Assembly: GCF_040448305.1 (NCBI RefSeq)
Contig: NZ_CP148752.1
Coordinates: 2,976,001 to 3,040,000 of the forward strand
Direction: 5' to 3'
Source: Pseudomonas fluorescens
GTDB lineage: Bacteria; Pseudomonadota; Gammaproteobacteria; Pseudomonadales; Pseudomonadaceae
DNA length: 64,000 nt
Shown: positions 1-7,439 of the stretch, in pieces
Position numbering within the stretch: position 1 is the stretch's first letter
How the letters are laid out: each line of letters opens with the position of its first letter
Notes under the pieces: model-generated
What the model was told of the DNA's origin: nothing
Databases searched by the model: none
What the model saw: only the letters and a program-made list of their open reading frames with translations
Made by a program: the position numbers and the translations under genes

Positions 1-3000
1 AATGACCTGATCGCTTTCCTGCAATACCTGGAAATCCAGCCGGCTGCGGGAGCGCGCAATGACCTTGAGCCGATGGTCGCCCTGGAGGGCCTGGTCCTCG
101 GGCGATGCGCGAAGACGCATACGAGCGGCTCCCAGTTCGTTGTGGGCACTTTCGTACGCGACTTTGGCGGCTTCCAGTTGCTGGTCCATATCCGTTGCCT
201 GTGTTGCCAGCGTCGATACGGTCCCACCGATTCGGTTGACCTCAACGGTGGCTTGCTCACGTTTCTTGTCTATTTCCGCGAGTTTGGCTTTGAGTCGATT
301 CTTGGGGCCTCCGCCCTGTAGCTTCAGACCCGTGTCCAGCGACCATCTGCCTTGTCCGTCCGTCTTGAGCTTGAAGCCGGGATGGAGCGGCTTTTCGGGG
401 TGAATGATGTAAACGTCGCCGAACCCTGGAACGATACTGACCTCGAACAGCAATCCTCCCAGTGAGGCATGCCATTGATGGTCGATACGGTACAGCCCCT
501 TGAACATGCCGATTTCAACGGGGGCGGGAGCCGGGACGGGCCAGGCGACCTTGAGTTCGAGCAATGCATTCAACAGGCGCTGGCTTGACGAATCCCTGGC
601 GGTGGAGTGAATGAAATCGATCTGCGTTTTATCGCCGGCCGGAGGTTCTGCGGGCAAGCCGACCACGCCTTGCTCTATGACGGCGGTCGGAGGAGCGACA
701 TCCTGGGGTGGACGACGCAGGCGGGCGAGGCGCGGTGGCTGCTGGGGTGCGGGTGTCGAAAGCTCGGGCGGATGGGGCCGGGACGACACATGCAGCAGTA
801 TCAACCCGACATTGAGCAGCAGATCGACCCAGGCCAGTTCCCGGGCCGTCGGGTCATTGCTGTGCAGCGCCGTCACATCGCTTTTCAGGGCGACGGCCAG
901 CTGCAGCATCCAGCCGGCCAGCATCGCCGGGCCACGAAGCACTGGCAGGAGCAAGGCGTTGAACAGCAACCAGCCGCCCTCGCGCACGATGGCCCAGCGG
1001 CTTTCGGCGTTGGAAACCGACTCTCTGTCAGCCAGGTCGATGAGCGCCCGTGCGTTGCTGGCGTAGAGGTGCTGAGTGAGATTCCCGGTGGCCAGCGCCT
1101 GTGCCAGTGAACCAGGTATTTCTTCGGTGCTGGAGTCCTGAGTCAATTGCGCAGACTCCGGTTTTTCCCAACGGACGGTGTCGTCGCCCAGGCCGAAACG
1201 AAGGATGTGGGGGCTGTTGAACCCGTCATTGCTGTAGATCGGCCGGGCCCTGTCCGGCAGCCAGCTCAGTACGCTGTCTTGCAGGGGGCCGGCTTGTGCA
1301 ATGGCGTTGAACAATGCTTCACGACTGGAGAATTGCTGCAAGGCGTCCTGGTATACGGGCCGATACAGGATGTGCGGACCGATGCCGGTGTCCCGCGGCT
1401 CAATGATGAACATGTTGTCGACGACATCGGCGGCCGCGCCGGCCTTGCGGGTAAAGGCAAGCGCGCGGATGACGATGTCCTGGCCGTCGACAACGCGCTC
1501 GGGGGCTTGGGTGTGCAAGACGGCCTTGATAAATCGGTAGCCCTGGAAGCTCAGTCCGTGCTCGCCGCGGATCGTGTGTTCCAGCGCCTGAAGTGGCAGC
1601 TGTACCTTGAGCGCCTGGCCAAACCGGATTTCCCGACGTTGCGATTCGCTGTTGTCATCGAGCAGCAGGGTTTTGAGGGTGTGCGGGTAACGTTCGCCGA
1701 TGTTCACCCGACTGACCAGCCCTTCGGTGCTGCTGAACAGGCCTTTTTCACCCAGGATGTAGTCGGCGGTCAGCCACGACGGGACGGCTTTACCGGTCTT
1801 GTCTGTGATGGTCATGCTGCCCGAGGGCGTGGCGCTGAGGTTCTGGATGGCCAGTTCGGTCAGCGTCATGGGGACGCGGGTGATGAAGCCGCTGCCCAGA
1901 TCACCGGCCGCCACCCGGAAATTGAGCAGCAGATCGCCAGGTTCGCAATCGGAATCGGGATGGTCCAGGCGCATCTGATCACGCAAGGCATTGTTGGTGA
2001 AATCATGCAGGTTTTCGATGCCGTCGAGGAAGGACTTGCCGCCTGTCAGTCGTTGCCATTGCGCCTGCTCGACCAGCCATTGACGATATTCGGCACGCTC
2101 GCTGTCGCTGGCGTCCTTGAGCCATTGGGGCAGGGTCGCGCGTATCTTTTCGACAGGTTGCTGGTCAGGCGCCGGGGCATGGCTGAAGTAAGGGGCCGGG
2201 TCGGTACTGGCCGCGAAGCGTTCTTCCAGTGCGCGAACACCCTGGTCGGCGGGAAGATGGATGGCGTCCAGGTTCTCCAACTGACGCTCCAGCAGCAATG
2301 CGGCCTGAGTATCGAAGATATTGCCATTGGGCTCAGAGCACTTGATGACGACTTTGTCGGCGATGAACTGGCGCTCCACCTCACGCCCCCAGGCCTGATT
2401 GAACGCTTCCACGTTCGGGTACGACTCCAGACGGCCTGAAACACGGTACAAAAATGTCCGGCTTCCTTGCACCACGAGCAGGTCCGGCGAGGTGAAGGAC
2501 GTGCTTTCGTCGTTGCGGATCAAGCAGGTTTCCAGGCAATAGGCATGCACAAAACCGTCAGGGTGGGGGATGGCCTGGCGCTCACGACGGTCGGGATATC
2601 GAGCCAGTTCGTAAAGTGCGGTCCTGTCATCTTTTTGAGCGGCGGGAAGAAGGCTCGCCGCACTGTTCAGACCGCTTGCCAACAGGTCACCCAACCATTG
2701 CCAGTGGCTGACCCTGGTGTCGTGCGCCTGGTTCCAGTAGGCCGTCAGGGCATCCTGAAACCGGGTGCCCAGGGTCAAGGCCAATGACTGGATTTTTTCC
2801 TGGATAACGCCCATGTCGGGACGCTTTGGCCCTTGCGCTTCGTAGGTCAGACGCGAGGGAGCGCGGTTGGTGAGGAAGTGTACGCGTCCGTCAATTTCTG
2901 CCGTTAGATTCAGCGATGTGTTGTTGCCCAGATAGTCCAGGGCCACGTCGATCAATAGCTTGAGGTCCCATCCTCCCGTCCGGTTGGGTATGGCCAGTCG

Positions 3001-3195
3001 GGTGACATCCAGATCCAGGGCCAGAGGCGGGTAGTGCTCCAGGATACTGTCGTGAAGTAGTTGTCCGGCGACCTGGCGCAACGTCGGTCGGCTGGCGAAT
3101 CGGCGGGCGACCGCTTGAGCGGGAGCGTCGCTGGTAGCGGGGCGTGTGGGTTGTCCCTGATTCTCGTCTGGCGGGACGGCGGATTGATTCTGCAT
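1..3195 (-). CDS. Dermonecrotic-toxin-domain (DUF6543-type) giant protein, 5' part
   Basis: Reading the minus strand from an ATG at 3195 gives an open frame to the window edge, about 1065 residues, without a stop; the C-terminus is outside. The N-terminus (FASRPTLRQVAG, then ILEHYPPLALDLDVTRLAIP) and a central block (IIEPRDTGIGPHILYRPVY, LSWLPDRARPIYSN) match, from memory, the large Pseudomonas proteins annotated as dermonecrotic toxin N-terminal domain/DUF6543. Two hydrophobic stretches (WLLFNALLLPVLRGPAMLAG and a second about 45 residues on) look like membrane segments; the visible end (KLAEIDKKREQATVEVNRI) looks coiled-coil. Relatives are about 1,000-2,000 residues and some end in leucine-rich repeats with an E3 ligase domain; whether this one does cannot be seen. 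No clear ribosome site precedes the ATG and the frame stays open to a stop near 3277, so the start is uncertain. The toxin role is inferred from the family name only. Confidence 0.8.
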   Translation of the reverse strand, partial: MQNQSAVPPDENQGQPTRPATSDAPAQAVARRFASRPTLRQVAGQLLHDSILEHYPPLALDLDVTRLAIPNRTGGWDLKLLIDVALDYLGNNTSLNLTAEIDGRVHFLTNRAPSRLTYEAQGPKRPDMGVIQEKIQSLALTLGTRFQDALTAYWNQAHDTRVSHWQWLGDLLASGLNSAASLLPAAQKDDRTALYELARYPDRRERQAIPHPDGFVHAYCLETCLIRNDESTSFTSPDLLVVQGSRTFLYRVSGRLESYPNVEAFNQAWGREVERQFIADKVVIKCSEPNGNIFDTQAALLLERQLENLDAIHLPADQGVRALEERFAASTDPAPYFSHAPAPDQQPVEKIRATLPQWLKDASDSERAEYRQWLVEQAQWQRLTGGKSFLDGIENLHDFTNNALRDQMRLDHPDSDCEPGDLLLNFRVAAGDLGSGFITRVPMTLTELAIQNLSATPSGSMTITDKTGKAVPSWLTADYILGEKGLFSSTEGLVSRVNIGERYPHTLKTLLLDDNSESQRREIRFGQALKVQLPLQALEHTIRGEHGLSFQGYRFIKAVLHTQAPERVVDGQDIVIRALAFTRKAGAAADVVDNMFIIEPRDTGIGPHILYRPVYQDALQQFSSREALFNAIAQAGPLQDSVLSWLPDRARPIYSNDGFNSPHILRFGLGDDTVRWEKPESAQLTQDSSTEEIPGSLAQALATGNLTQHLYASNARALIDLADRESVSNAESRWAIVREGGWLLFNALLLPVLRGPAMLAGWMLQLAVALKSDVTALHSNDPTARELAWVDLLLNVGLILLHVSSRPHPPELSTPAPQQPPRLARLRRPPQDVAPPTAVIEQGVVGLPAEPPAGDKTQIDFIHSTARDSSSQRLLNALLELKVAWPVPAPAPVEIGMFKGLYRIDHQWHASLGGLLFEVSIVPGFGDVYIIHPEKPLHPGFKLKTDGQGRWSLDTGLKLQGGGPKNRLKAKLAEIDKKREQATVEVNRIGGTVSTLATQATDMDQQLEAAKVAYESAHNELGAARMRLRASPEDQALQGDHRLKVIARSRSRLDFQVLQESDQVI

Positions 3196-3277
3196 ATCGG
3201 ATACCGTTCTGTAGCGAAAGAAGTGTGGTTTCGCTGCCAGAATGGCGAGTTCGTCGCAGGCAAGTGCGGTATCCCGC

Positions 3278-3532
3278 TACCACCTGAGCGCTCGAAAAGT
3301 GTGTCAGATCGTGCCTGGTGACCAGCCGGTGTGTCGCTCAGGACAGCTCGGAGCCGAGTACGACATTCAGCGCGCTACGGGCATCGTCCAGTTGCACCAG
3401 CGTCGTGTGCTTCCAGAACTACCCGGACAGCTTGCTGCCGGACGCGCTGAAGAACGGCCATCCGCTGCGCATCCAGCGTCTGGTGGATGTGCAATCGTCC
3501 CGCGAGGCACTCTAGCGGTTGACCACAATCCC
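3278..3532. other. Gene-poor stretch with possible gene-end remnants
   Basis: No intact gene is visible between the toxin-like gene and the REP doublet. On the minus strand 3338-3418 encodes a 26-residue tail (TTLVQLDDARSALNVVLGS then a stop), cut upstream by a stop at 3419-3421. On the plus strand the frame ending with TAG near 3515 gives NYPDSLLPDALKNGHPLRIQ followed by about 15 more residues, protein-like in composition. Both read like the 3' ends of decayed genes. I cannot name their families. Confidence 0.3.
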
Positions 3533-3626
3533 TGTGGGAGCGAGCCTGCTCGCGATAGCGGACTACCCGTCAACATCTACATCGACTGGAATACCGCTAT
3601 CGCGAGCAGGCTCGCTCCCACATTGG
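3533..3626. repeat. REP doublet (inverted pair)
   Basis: Left arm TGTGGGAGCGAGCCTGCTCG and right arm CGAGCAGGCTCGCTCCCACA face each other across about 40 bases. This is the common intergenic REP doublet of fluorescent pseudomonads. It lies just upstream of the hypothetical gene at 3680. Confidence 0.9.
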
Positions 3627-3679
3627 ATCGGGACACAATGAGCTATCATTGGCGCTTTCCCATTCAAAGATTGACTGCC

Positions 3680-3979
3680 ATGACTTCCGCAACCGACACC
3701 CTGCTCAACGTCCTCGAACACTGCGATATGGTGGAAATCGACGGCTTGCACGCTTTCGAATTCTCCCTCGATGAAATCGACAACCTGCATATCGAATGCA
3801 TGGATGGCCGCGCGGCCAAACACTGGGAGTTCACGCTGGCGCAGATCCAGGCGGCGACGTTCGATCCAACCCTGCAAAGCTGGCTGATCACCGGCGATTC
3901 CGGCGAGCACCGACTGGTGTGCATGACGGCATTTCGCGGTGACAACGATGACGGTGAAGACGCGAATGGCGATGCGTAA
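3680..3979 (+). CDS. Short conserved hypothetical protein (DUF5629-like)
   Basis: A 99-residue acidic protein beginning MTSATDTLLNVLEHCDMVEI with a central FEFSLDEIDNLHIECMDG and no signal peptide or membrane segment. From memory it resembles a short Pseudomonas family annotated DUF5629; function unknown. The ATG at 3680 was chosen because the longer frame upstream runs through the REP doublet; an in-frame ATG at 3638 (MSYHWRF) is a possible alternative. Its 3' end overlaps the start of the lactonase gene by 14 bases, so the two are probably cotranscribed and translationally coupled. Confidence 0.65.
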   Translation: MTSATDTLLNVLEHCDMVEIDGLHAFEFSLDEIDNLHIECMDGRAAKHWEFTLAQIQAATFDPTLQSWLITGDSGEHRLVCMTAFRGDNDDGEDANGDA

Positions 3980-5141
3980 CCTCTGGCCACTGTTGATGGC
4001 CGGCAGCATCGGCGCCATGGGCGTGCAAACGGCGATGGCCGAAAGTGTCCAATTGCTGGTGGGCTCCTACACCGCCGGTCAAAGCCAGGGCATCTACCGC
4101 CTGGCTTTCGACAGCCGCACCGGGCAGATCGATGCCAGCCCCCTGCAAGTGATCAAGAGCGAAAACCCGTCGTGGCTGACCCTGTCGAAAGATCAGCGAC
4201 ACCTGTTCGTGGTCAACGAAAACGGCCCGGGCCAGACCGATCCGGTAGGGCGCGTCAGCAGTTTCGCGATTGATCCCAAGACCCATGCGCTGAGCCTGAT
4301 CAGTCAGGTGCAAAGCCTGGGCAACGAGCCGACCCATTCCAGCCTCAGCACCGATGGCAGTCATTTGTTCGTCAGCAATTACTCGGTGGCCGAAGACCCG
4401 GGCGGGACCCTTGCGGTATTGCCGGTGGCGGCCGATGGCAAGCTCAAACCGGTGGTGCAGATGAGCAGCCACCCGGCGAGCCGGGTCAATCCCGAGCGCC
4501 AGGCCTCGGCCCACGTGCATTCGACCATCCCCTCACCGGACGGCCAATACGTGTTCGCCAATGACCTGGGCGCCGACAAGGTGTTTGCCTACCGCTTCGA
4601 CCCCAAGGCCAACCCGGAGCTGCCGTTGACCCCGGCCACCCCAGCATTCGTGCAACTGCCGCCGGGCAGCGGACCGCGCCACTTGCTGTTCAGCGCCGAT
4701 GGCAAACACGCCTGGCTGACCATGGAAATGAGCGCGCAAGTGGCGGTGTTCGATTACCACGACGGCCAACTCAAACAGACGCAGATGGTCGATCTGGCTG
4801 CCGGGCAACCGGTCTCGGACAAGGCTGCGGCAGCGTTGCATGCCTCGGCTGATGGCAAGTTCCTCTATGTCAGCAACCGTGGCACCGCCAATCAACTGCT
4901 GGTGTTTGCCATCGATCCTGCGACCGGCCACCTCAGTGAGCTGCAACGGCGGGCGGTGGAGGGCGATCATCCGCGGGAATTCAGCCTCGATCCGAGCGGC
5001 AAATTCCTGTTGATCGCCAACCAGAAGAGCAACCAGATTGTCGTCGTCGAACGCGACGCCAAGACCGGTTTGCTGGGCAAGACCGTGCAAAAACTGCCGA
5101 TGGACGCCCCGAGCGACCTCAGGTTTTTGCTGCGTCAATAA
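3966..5141 (+). CDS. Secreted lactonase-family beta-propeller protein
   Basis: A 391-residue protein of the lactonase (6-phosphogluconolactonase-like, seven-bladed propeller) family. The N-terminus (MAMRNLWPLLMAGSIGAMG then MAESVQLLVGSYT) is a signal peptide with probable cleavage after TAMA, so it should act in the periplasm. Blade repeats such as SWLTLSKDQRHLFVVNE, THSSLSTDGSHLFVSNY and HASADGKFLYVSNRG are clear. The export signal argues against a cytosolic pentose-phosphate role; the substrate is unknown. ATG 3966 is preceded by GGTGAAG at good spacing, whereas longer starts at 3939 overlap the upstream gene more and would bury the signal peptide. A terminator hairpin follows at 5145. Confidence 0.85.
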   Translation: MAMRNLWPLLMAGSIGAMGVQTAMAESVQLLVGSYTAGQSQGIYRLAFDSRTGQIDASPLQVIKSENPSWLTLSKDQRHLFVVNENGPGQTDPVGRVSSFAIDPKTHALSLISQVQSLGNEPTHSSLSTDGSHLFVSNYSVAEDPGGTLAVLPVAADGKLKPVVQMSSHPASRVNPERQASAHVHSTIPSPDGQYVFANDLGADKVFAYRFDPKANPELPLTPATPAFVQLPPGSGPRHLLFSADGKHAWLTMEMSAQVAVFDYHDGQLKQTQMVDLAAGQPVSDKAAAALHASADGKFLYVSNRGTANQLLVFAIDPATGHLSELQRRAVEGDHPREFSLDPSGKFLLIANQKSNQIVVVERDAKTGLLGKTVQKLPMDAPSDLRFLLRQ

Positions 5142-5144
5142 GCC

Positions 5145-5176
5145 GCAGGCCCCGGTTGATGGGGCCTGCCGCTTTT
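5145..5176 (+). terminator. Rho-independent terminator after the lactonase gene
   Basis: A nine-base-pair GC-rich stem (GCAGGCCCC / GGGGCCTGC) with a seven-base loop begins four bases after the lactonase stop and is followed by CGCTTTTATC, a short T-rich tail. Confidence 0.75.
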
Positions 5177-5296
5177 ATCAATGACGCTGATATCTGGTAC
5201 TGCTACAAAGCATTTCAAGGCACGGACCCTCGAGGGTTAAGTTTGCTTCACGGCCCCACCGGGCAAGCAAGCCAACTGAATCCGAGGAATAACGCC

Positions 5297-5476
5297 ATGA
5301 ACTTCAACATCTTCTCTGTCATCGCCGCTTCCGCCATTTCTGCCACCGTTGCGCTGCCAGCCAGTGCCAACGTTGAAATCAGCGACAAAAAAGCCCACAC
5401 CCAGAGCTACACCCAGAAGTACCTGCAACAGAGCGCCAACTTCTACGCCGCGCTGGATCACAAAACCCAAGCCTGA
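5297..5476 (+). CDS. Small secreted protein, 59 aa
   Basis: ATG 5297 is preceded by GAGG. The product starts MNFNIFSVIAASAISATVAL, a typical signal sequence cleaved around PASA, leaving a mature peptide of about 34 residues (NVEISDKKAHTQSYTQKYLQ onwards), polar and rich in Lys, Gln and Tyr. Small exported Pseudomonas proteins of this shape are often annotated as hypothetical; no function can be inferred. It stands alone with an inverted repeat downstream. Confidence 0.6.
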   Translation: MNFNIFSVIAASAISATVALPASANVEISDKKAHTQSYTQKYLQQSANFYAALDHKTQA

Positions 5477-5491
5477 ACGCTCACCCTGCCT

Positions 5492-5581
5492 TTATGCAGG
5501 AGCGAAGTCACTGATGATCGAAGACACTGATGTTGAAACACGGGTGTTGAAAACGATCAGAGTGATGTCGCTCCTGCATAA
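5492..5581. repeat. Imperfect inverted repeat downstream of the small secreted gene
   Basis: TTATGCAGGAGCGA (5492-5505) is the exact inverse of TCGCTCCTGCATAA (5568-5581). The arms resemble a variant REP unit (GGAGCGA core) and could form a long hairpin after the 5297 gene. Confidence 0.6.
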
Positions 5582-5692
5582 CGCATTTGCGACAGCATCA
5601 GTTTGCCATCAATATCGCGCTTGATATCACATTGCCATGAGTTTAAATTGACGCTGACTTTTTGACTCCTCCTCACGGCAAGGATCGGCAGC

Positions 5693-5818
5693 ATGGTGAC
5701 GCGTCTGGCATTGGTTCTTCTGTTTCTCTATTCCACCCCCATTCTGTCGGCGGCCGACCCTGTTTCGGGTGAGCCGGAGGCTGCGCGCGAGCGCTTGATA
5801 AGTTTTATTGAAGACTGA
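5693..5818 (+). CDS. Tiny predicted exported peptide, 41 aa
   Basis: ATG 5693 follows AAGGA at about eight bases. The product starts MVTRLALVLLFLYSTPILSA, a signal-like hydrophobic segment, followed by about 20 polar acidic residues and a stop. It may be a genuine small secreted peptide or the truncated 5' end of a larger exported protein. Nothing downstream in other frames continues it. Confidence 0.35.
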   Translation: MVTRLALVLLFLYSTPILSAADPVSGEPEAARERLISFIED

Positions 5819-5933
5819 AATAGTCTGGCTTAATGATCAATGAAGTTGATGGTCACTATGGATAACCCTGAGTGGTTACCCAGGCTGTTTTGATCGATTC
5901 TGTGGGTATTGAAACATGCCTGCGGAGAACATC

Positions 5934-6146
5934 ATGGCCAGCGCAATTCTCACTTCTGCCAAACACGGCGCCTATGTGGTGATCGGTCTTTACCTTGCCA
6001 TGGTGCTGCTGGTCAGCCTTTCAGCGCAGTCGCAATCCACCTTCGAAGCGCCGATCCAGGTCGCTCACCCCGGCATCCAGTTTGAACACCGTGCGCAAAA
6101 CGCGGGCGTTGATCAGGCTGAACTCGCGGGAGTCATCGGCGCATGA
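5934..6146 (+). CDS. Small single-span membrane protein, hypothetical
   Basis: A 70-residue protein (MASAILTSAKHGAYVVIGLY then LAMVLLVSLSAQSQ) with one hydrophobic segment at about residues 13-32 and a polar tail ending HPGIQFEHRAQNAGVDQ and about 10 more residues. ATG 5934 follows GGAGA at good spacing; the upstream ATG at 5916 is less likely. Its stop overlaps the start of the next gene (ATGA), so the two form a tight pair. Function unknown. Confidence 0.6.
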   Translation: MASAILTSAKHGAYVVIGLYLAMVLLVSLSAQSQSTFEAPIQVAHPGIQFEHRAQNAGVDQAELAGVIGA

Positions 6147-6400
6147 AAGGGCACAGGCTCTGGGTCATCGCCTTCCTGGCGTTCATGACCAACGGATCCT
6201 CCCTGTTGGGGATTGGCCAGGGCTCGGCGGGCTCGGTGGCACGGGCCATCGAAGCCAATCACAACATTGCCCGCAACATCGAAAACGCCAATGCCCAAGG
6301 CATGCTGGCCGGTAATCCGCCGATCAGGAATGAAGGCGTGGTTTTCGGGCCGTTCCAGGTGGATTGCTCGGCGATCGGGATGTGTGGGGTGTTGGCCTGA
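6143..6400 (+). CDS. Small exported hypothetical protein; its 3' end is duplicated at 23.6 kb
   Basis: An 85-residue protein starting MKGHRLWVIAFLAFMTNGSS with an N-terminal hydrophobic segment, then an Asn/Ala-rich stretch (ANHNIARNIENANAQGM) and a C-terminus with two cysteines (FQVDCSAIGMCGVLA). The start overlaps the previous stop. The last third is repeated with six mismatches at 23600-23708, on the other side of the aminoglycoside-type cluster, so this gene marks the insertion point. Function unknown. Confidence 0.6.
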   Translation: MKGHRLWVIAFLAFMTNGSSLLGIGQGSAGSVARAIEANHNIARNIENANAQGMLAGNPPIRNEGVVFGPFQVDCSAIGMCGVLA

Positions 6401-6409
6401 AGCCCGCTG
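6301..6409 (+). repeat. Left copy of island-flanking direct repeat
   Basis: About 109 bases covering the 3' end of the small gene at 6143 and nine bases past its stop recur in the same orientation at 23600-23708. I count six mismatches by eye, two of which change the protein (Ala to Thr, Gly to Glu). Weaker similarity may extend about 20 bases further upstream. Confidence 0.85.
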
Positions 6410-6465
6410 TCGATGAAAGGCTTTTGTGGCGAGGGGGCTTGTCGGAACGTCACGCCGCCCCGTTC

Positions 6466-7356
6466 TCAATCGAATTTTGCTTCCCGCAGGAAAGACTTGC
6501 GATCCTCGTTCTGCTCGGCCTTCAGCATCAACTCCGCACCCATGAGTTTGCCCGGTTGACTCCGCCCCAGCACAGTCATCGGATCCTCGAACCCATGTAC
6601 GTAGCCCAGGGCAAACGCTCCGCACTGATAGCCCATAAGACGCAGCAATTCTTCCGGCAGCGTACTGGCAATTTCGAGCGGACAGGACAGAAACTGGTTC
6701 TCCTCTTGCCGAAGCCAGCCGAGCGCATAAGTCAGGTTGATGGCTGATCGGACTCGGTCGGAGTGATTGGGTCCGCCGCCGTGGTAAACCTTTCCGTCGT
6801 AAACGAGCACCGATCCCTTTTCCATCTCTGCAGGAAAGCTGGCCTCAATCTCAAACTCGACACTGCGTCCCGCTCGGTGGCTGCCAGGTACGATGCGCGT
6901 AGCGCCCATCTTCTCGGAATAGTCGGTCATGGCCCATAGTGTGTTGCATTGCACGTGATAGTCGTTGGGAAAGGGGAACATGTCCCAAGCCACCTCGTCT
7001 TGATGCAGCGTCTGCGCTCTTGCACCTGGGTGAATCGACACGACCTGCGTGCAATGGATCTGAAACGTCGTAGCGTGAGAGAGAAAACGCCGTGTTGTCT
7101 CGAGAATAGTAGGATTGAGGATCAAGTTACGCGCCCCTATAGATCGCGCAATTAGGCCACCGGTGCGTTTGGTCCGCCTGCCGAGAATGTCGTCGGGCCC
7201 GAAAGGCGTGACTGCCGTGTAGGGTTCAAGCTCTTCGGCGATTTGATCCATAGCGGTGCCGGGCACGAGTTTATCAATGATGGCGTAGCCGTGCTCGCGC
7301 AGGCACCGAACCACTTCCGATGCTGAAACGGTGTTGGGAAGGTGAATAAGTGACAT
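6466..7356 (-). CDS. PhyH-family Fe(II)/2-oxoglutarate dioxygenase (KanJ-like candidate tailoring enzyme)
   Basis: A 296-residue phytanoyl-CoA-dioxygenase-family protein. The iron-binding facial triad is intact: HQD at 118-120 (TLHQDEVAWD) and the distal His at 192 (VYHGGGPNHSD), with Arg 201/203 placed to bind 2-oxoglutarate (DRVRSAINLTY). The HxD aspartate is present, so hydroxylase or oxidative chemistry is expected rather than halogenation. In the kanamycin pathway a PhyH-type enzyme, KanJ, oxidises the 2' amine; by analogy this protein probably tailors the pseudosaccharide, but the site is unknown and no partner reductase (KanK) is seen. ATG 7356 was chosen for its GGAGG six bases upstream; the frame extends to a GTG at 7437 that touches the glycosyltransferase stop. 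Last gene of the minus-strand operon. Confidence 0.8.
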   Translation of the reverse strand: MSLIHLPNTVSASEVVRCLREHGYAIIDKLVPGTAMDQIAEELEPYTAVTPFGPDDILGRRTKRTGGLIARSIGARNLILNPTILETTRRFLSHATTFQIHCTQVVSIHPGARAQTLHQDEVAWDMFPFPNDYHVQCNTLWAMTDYSEKMGATRIVPGSHRAGRSVEFEIEASFPAEMEKGSVLVYDGKVYHGGGPNHSDRVRSAINLTYALGWLRQEENQFLSCPLEIASTLPEELLRLMGYQCGAFALGYVHGFEDPMTVLGRSQPGKLMGAELMLKAEQNEDRKSFLREAKFD

Positions 7357-7439
7357 CGAGAAACCTCCGTGGCGGGTCGTTTTTCCGTTGGGCAAGCCTT
7401 TGTCGATTCCGCGCAGTTGCTGCGCCGCAGCACTCACGG

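Noticed and set aside
1147..2439. A 430-codon plus-strand frame over the toxin-like gene.
   Set aside because: The minus strand is continuously open with clear family motifs; the plus-strand translation is a low-complexity shadow.
3533..3626. The REP doublets as possible CRISPR repeats.
   Set aside because: They occur as single inverted pairs scattered over the window, not as a regular array with spacers.
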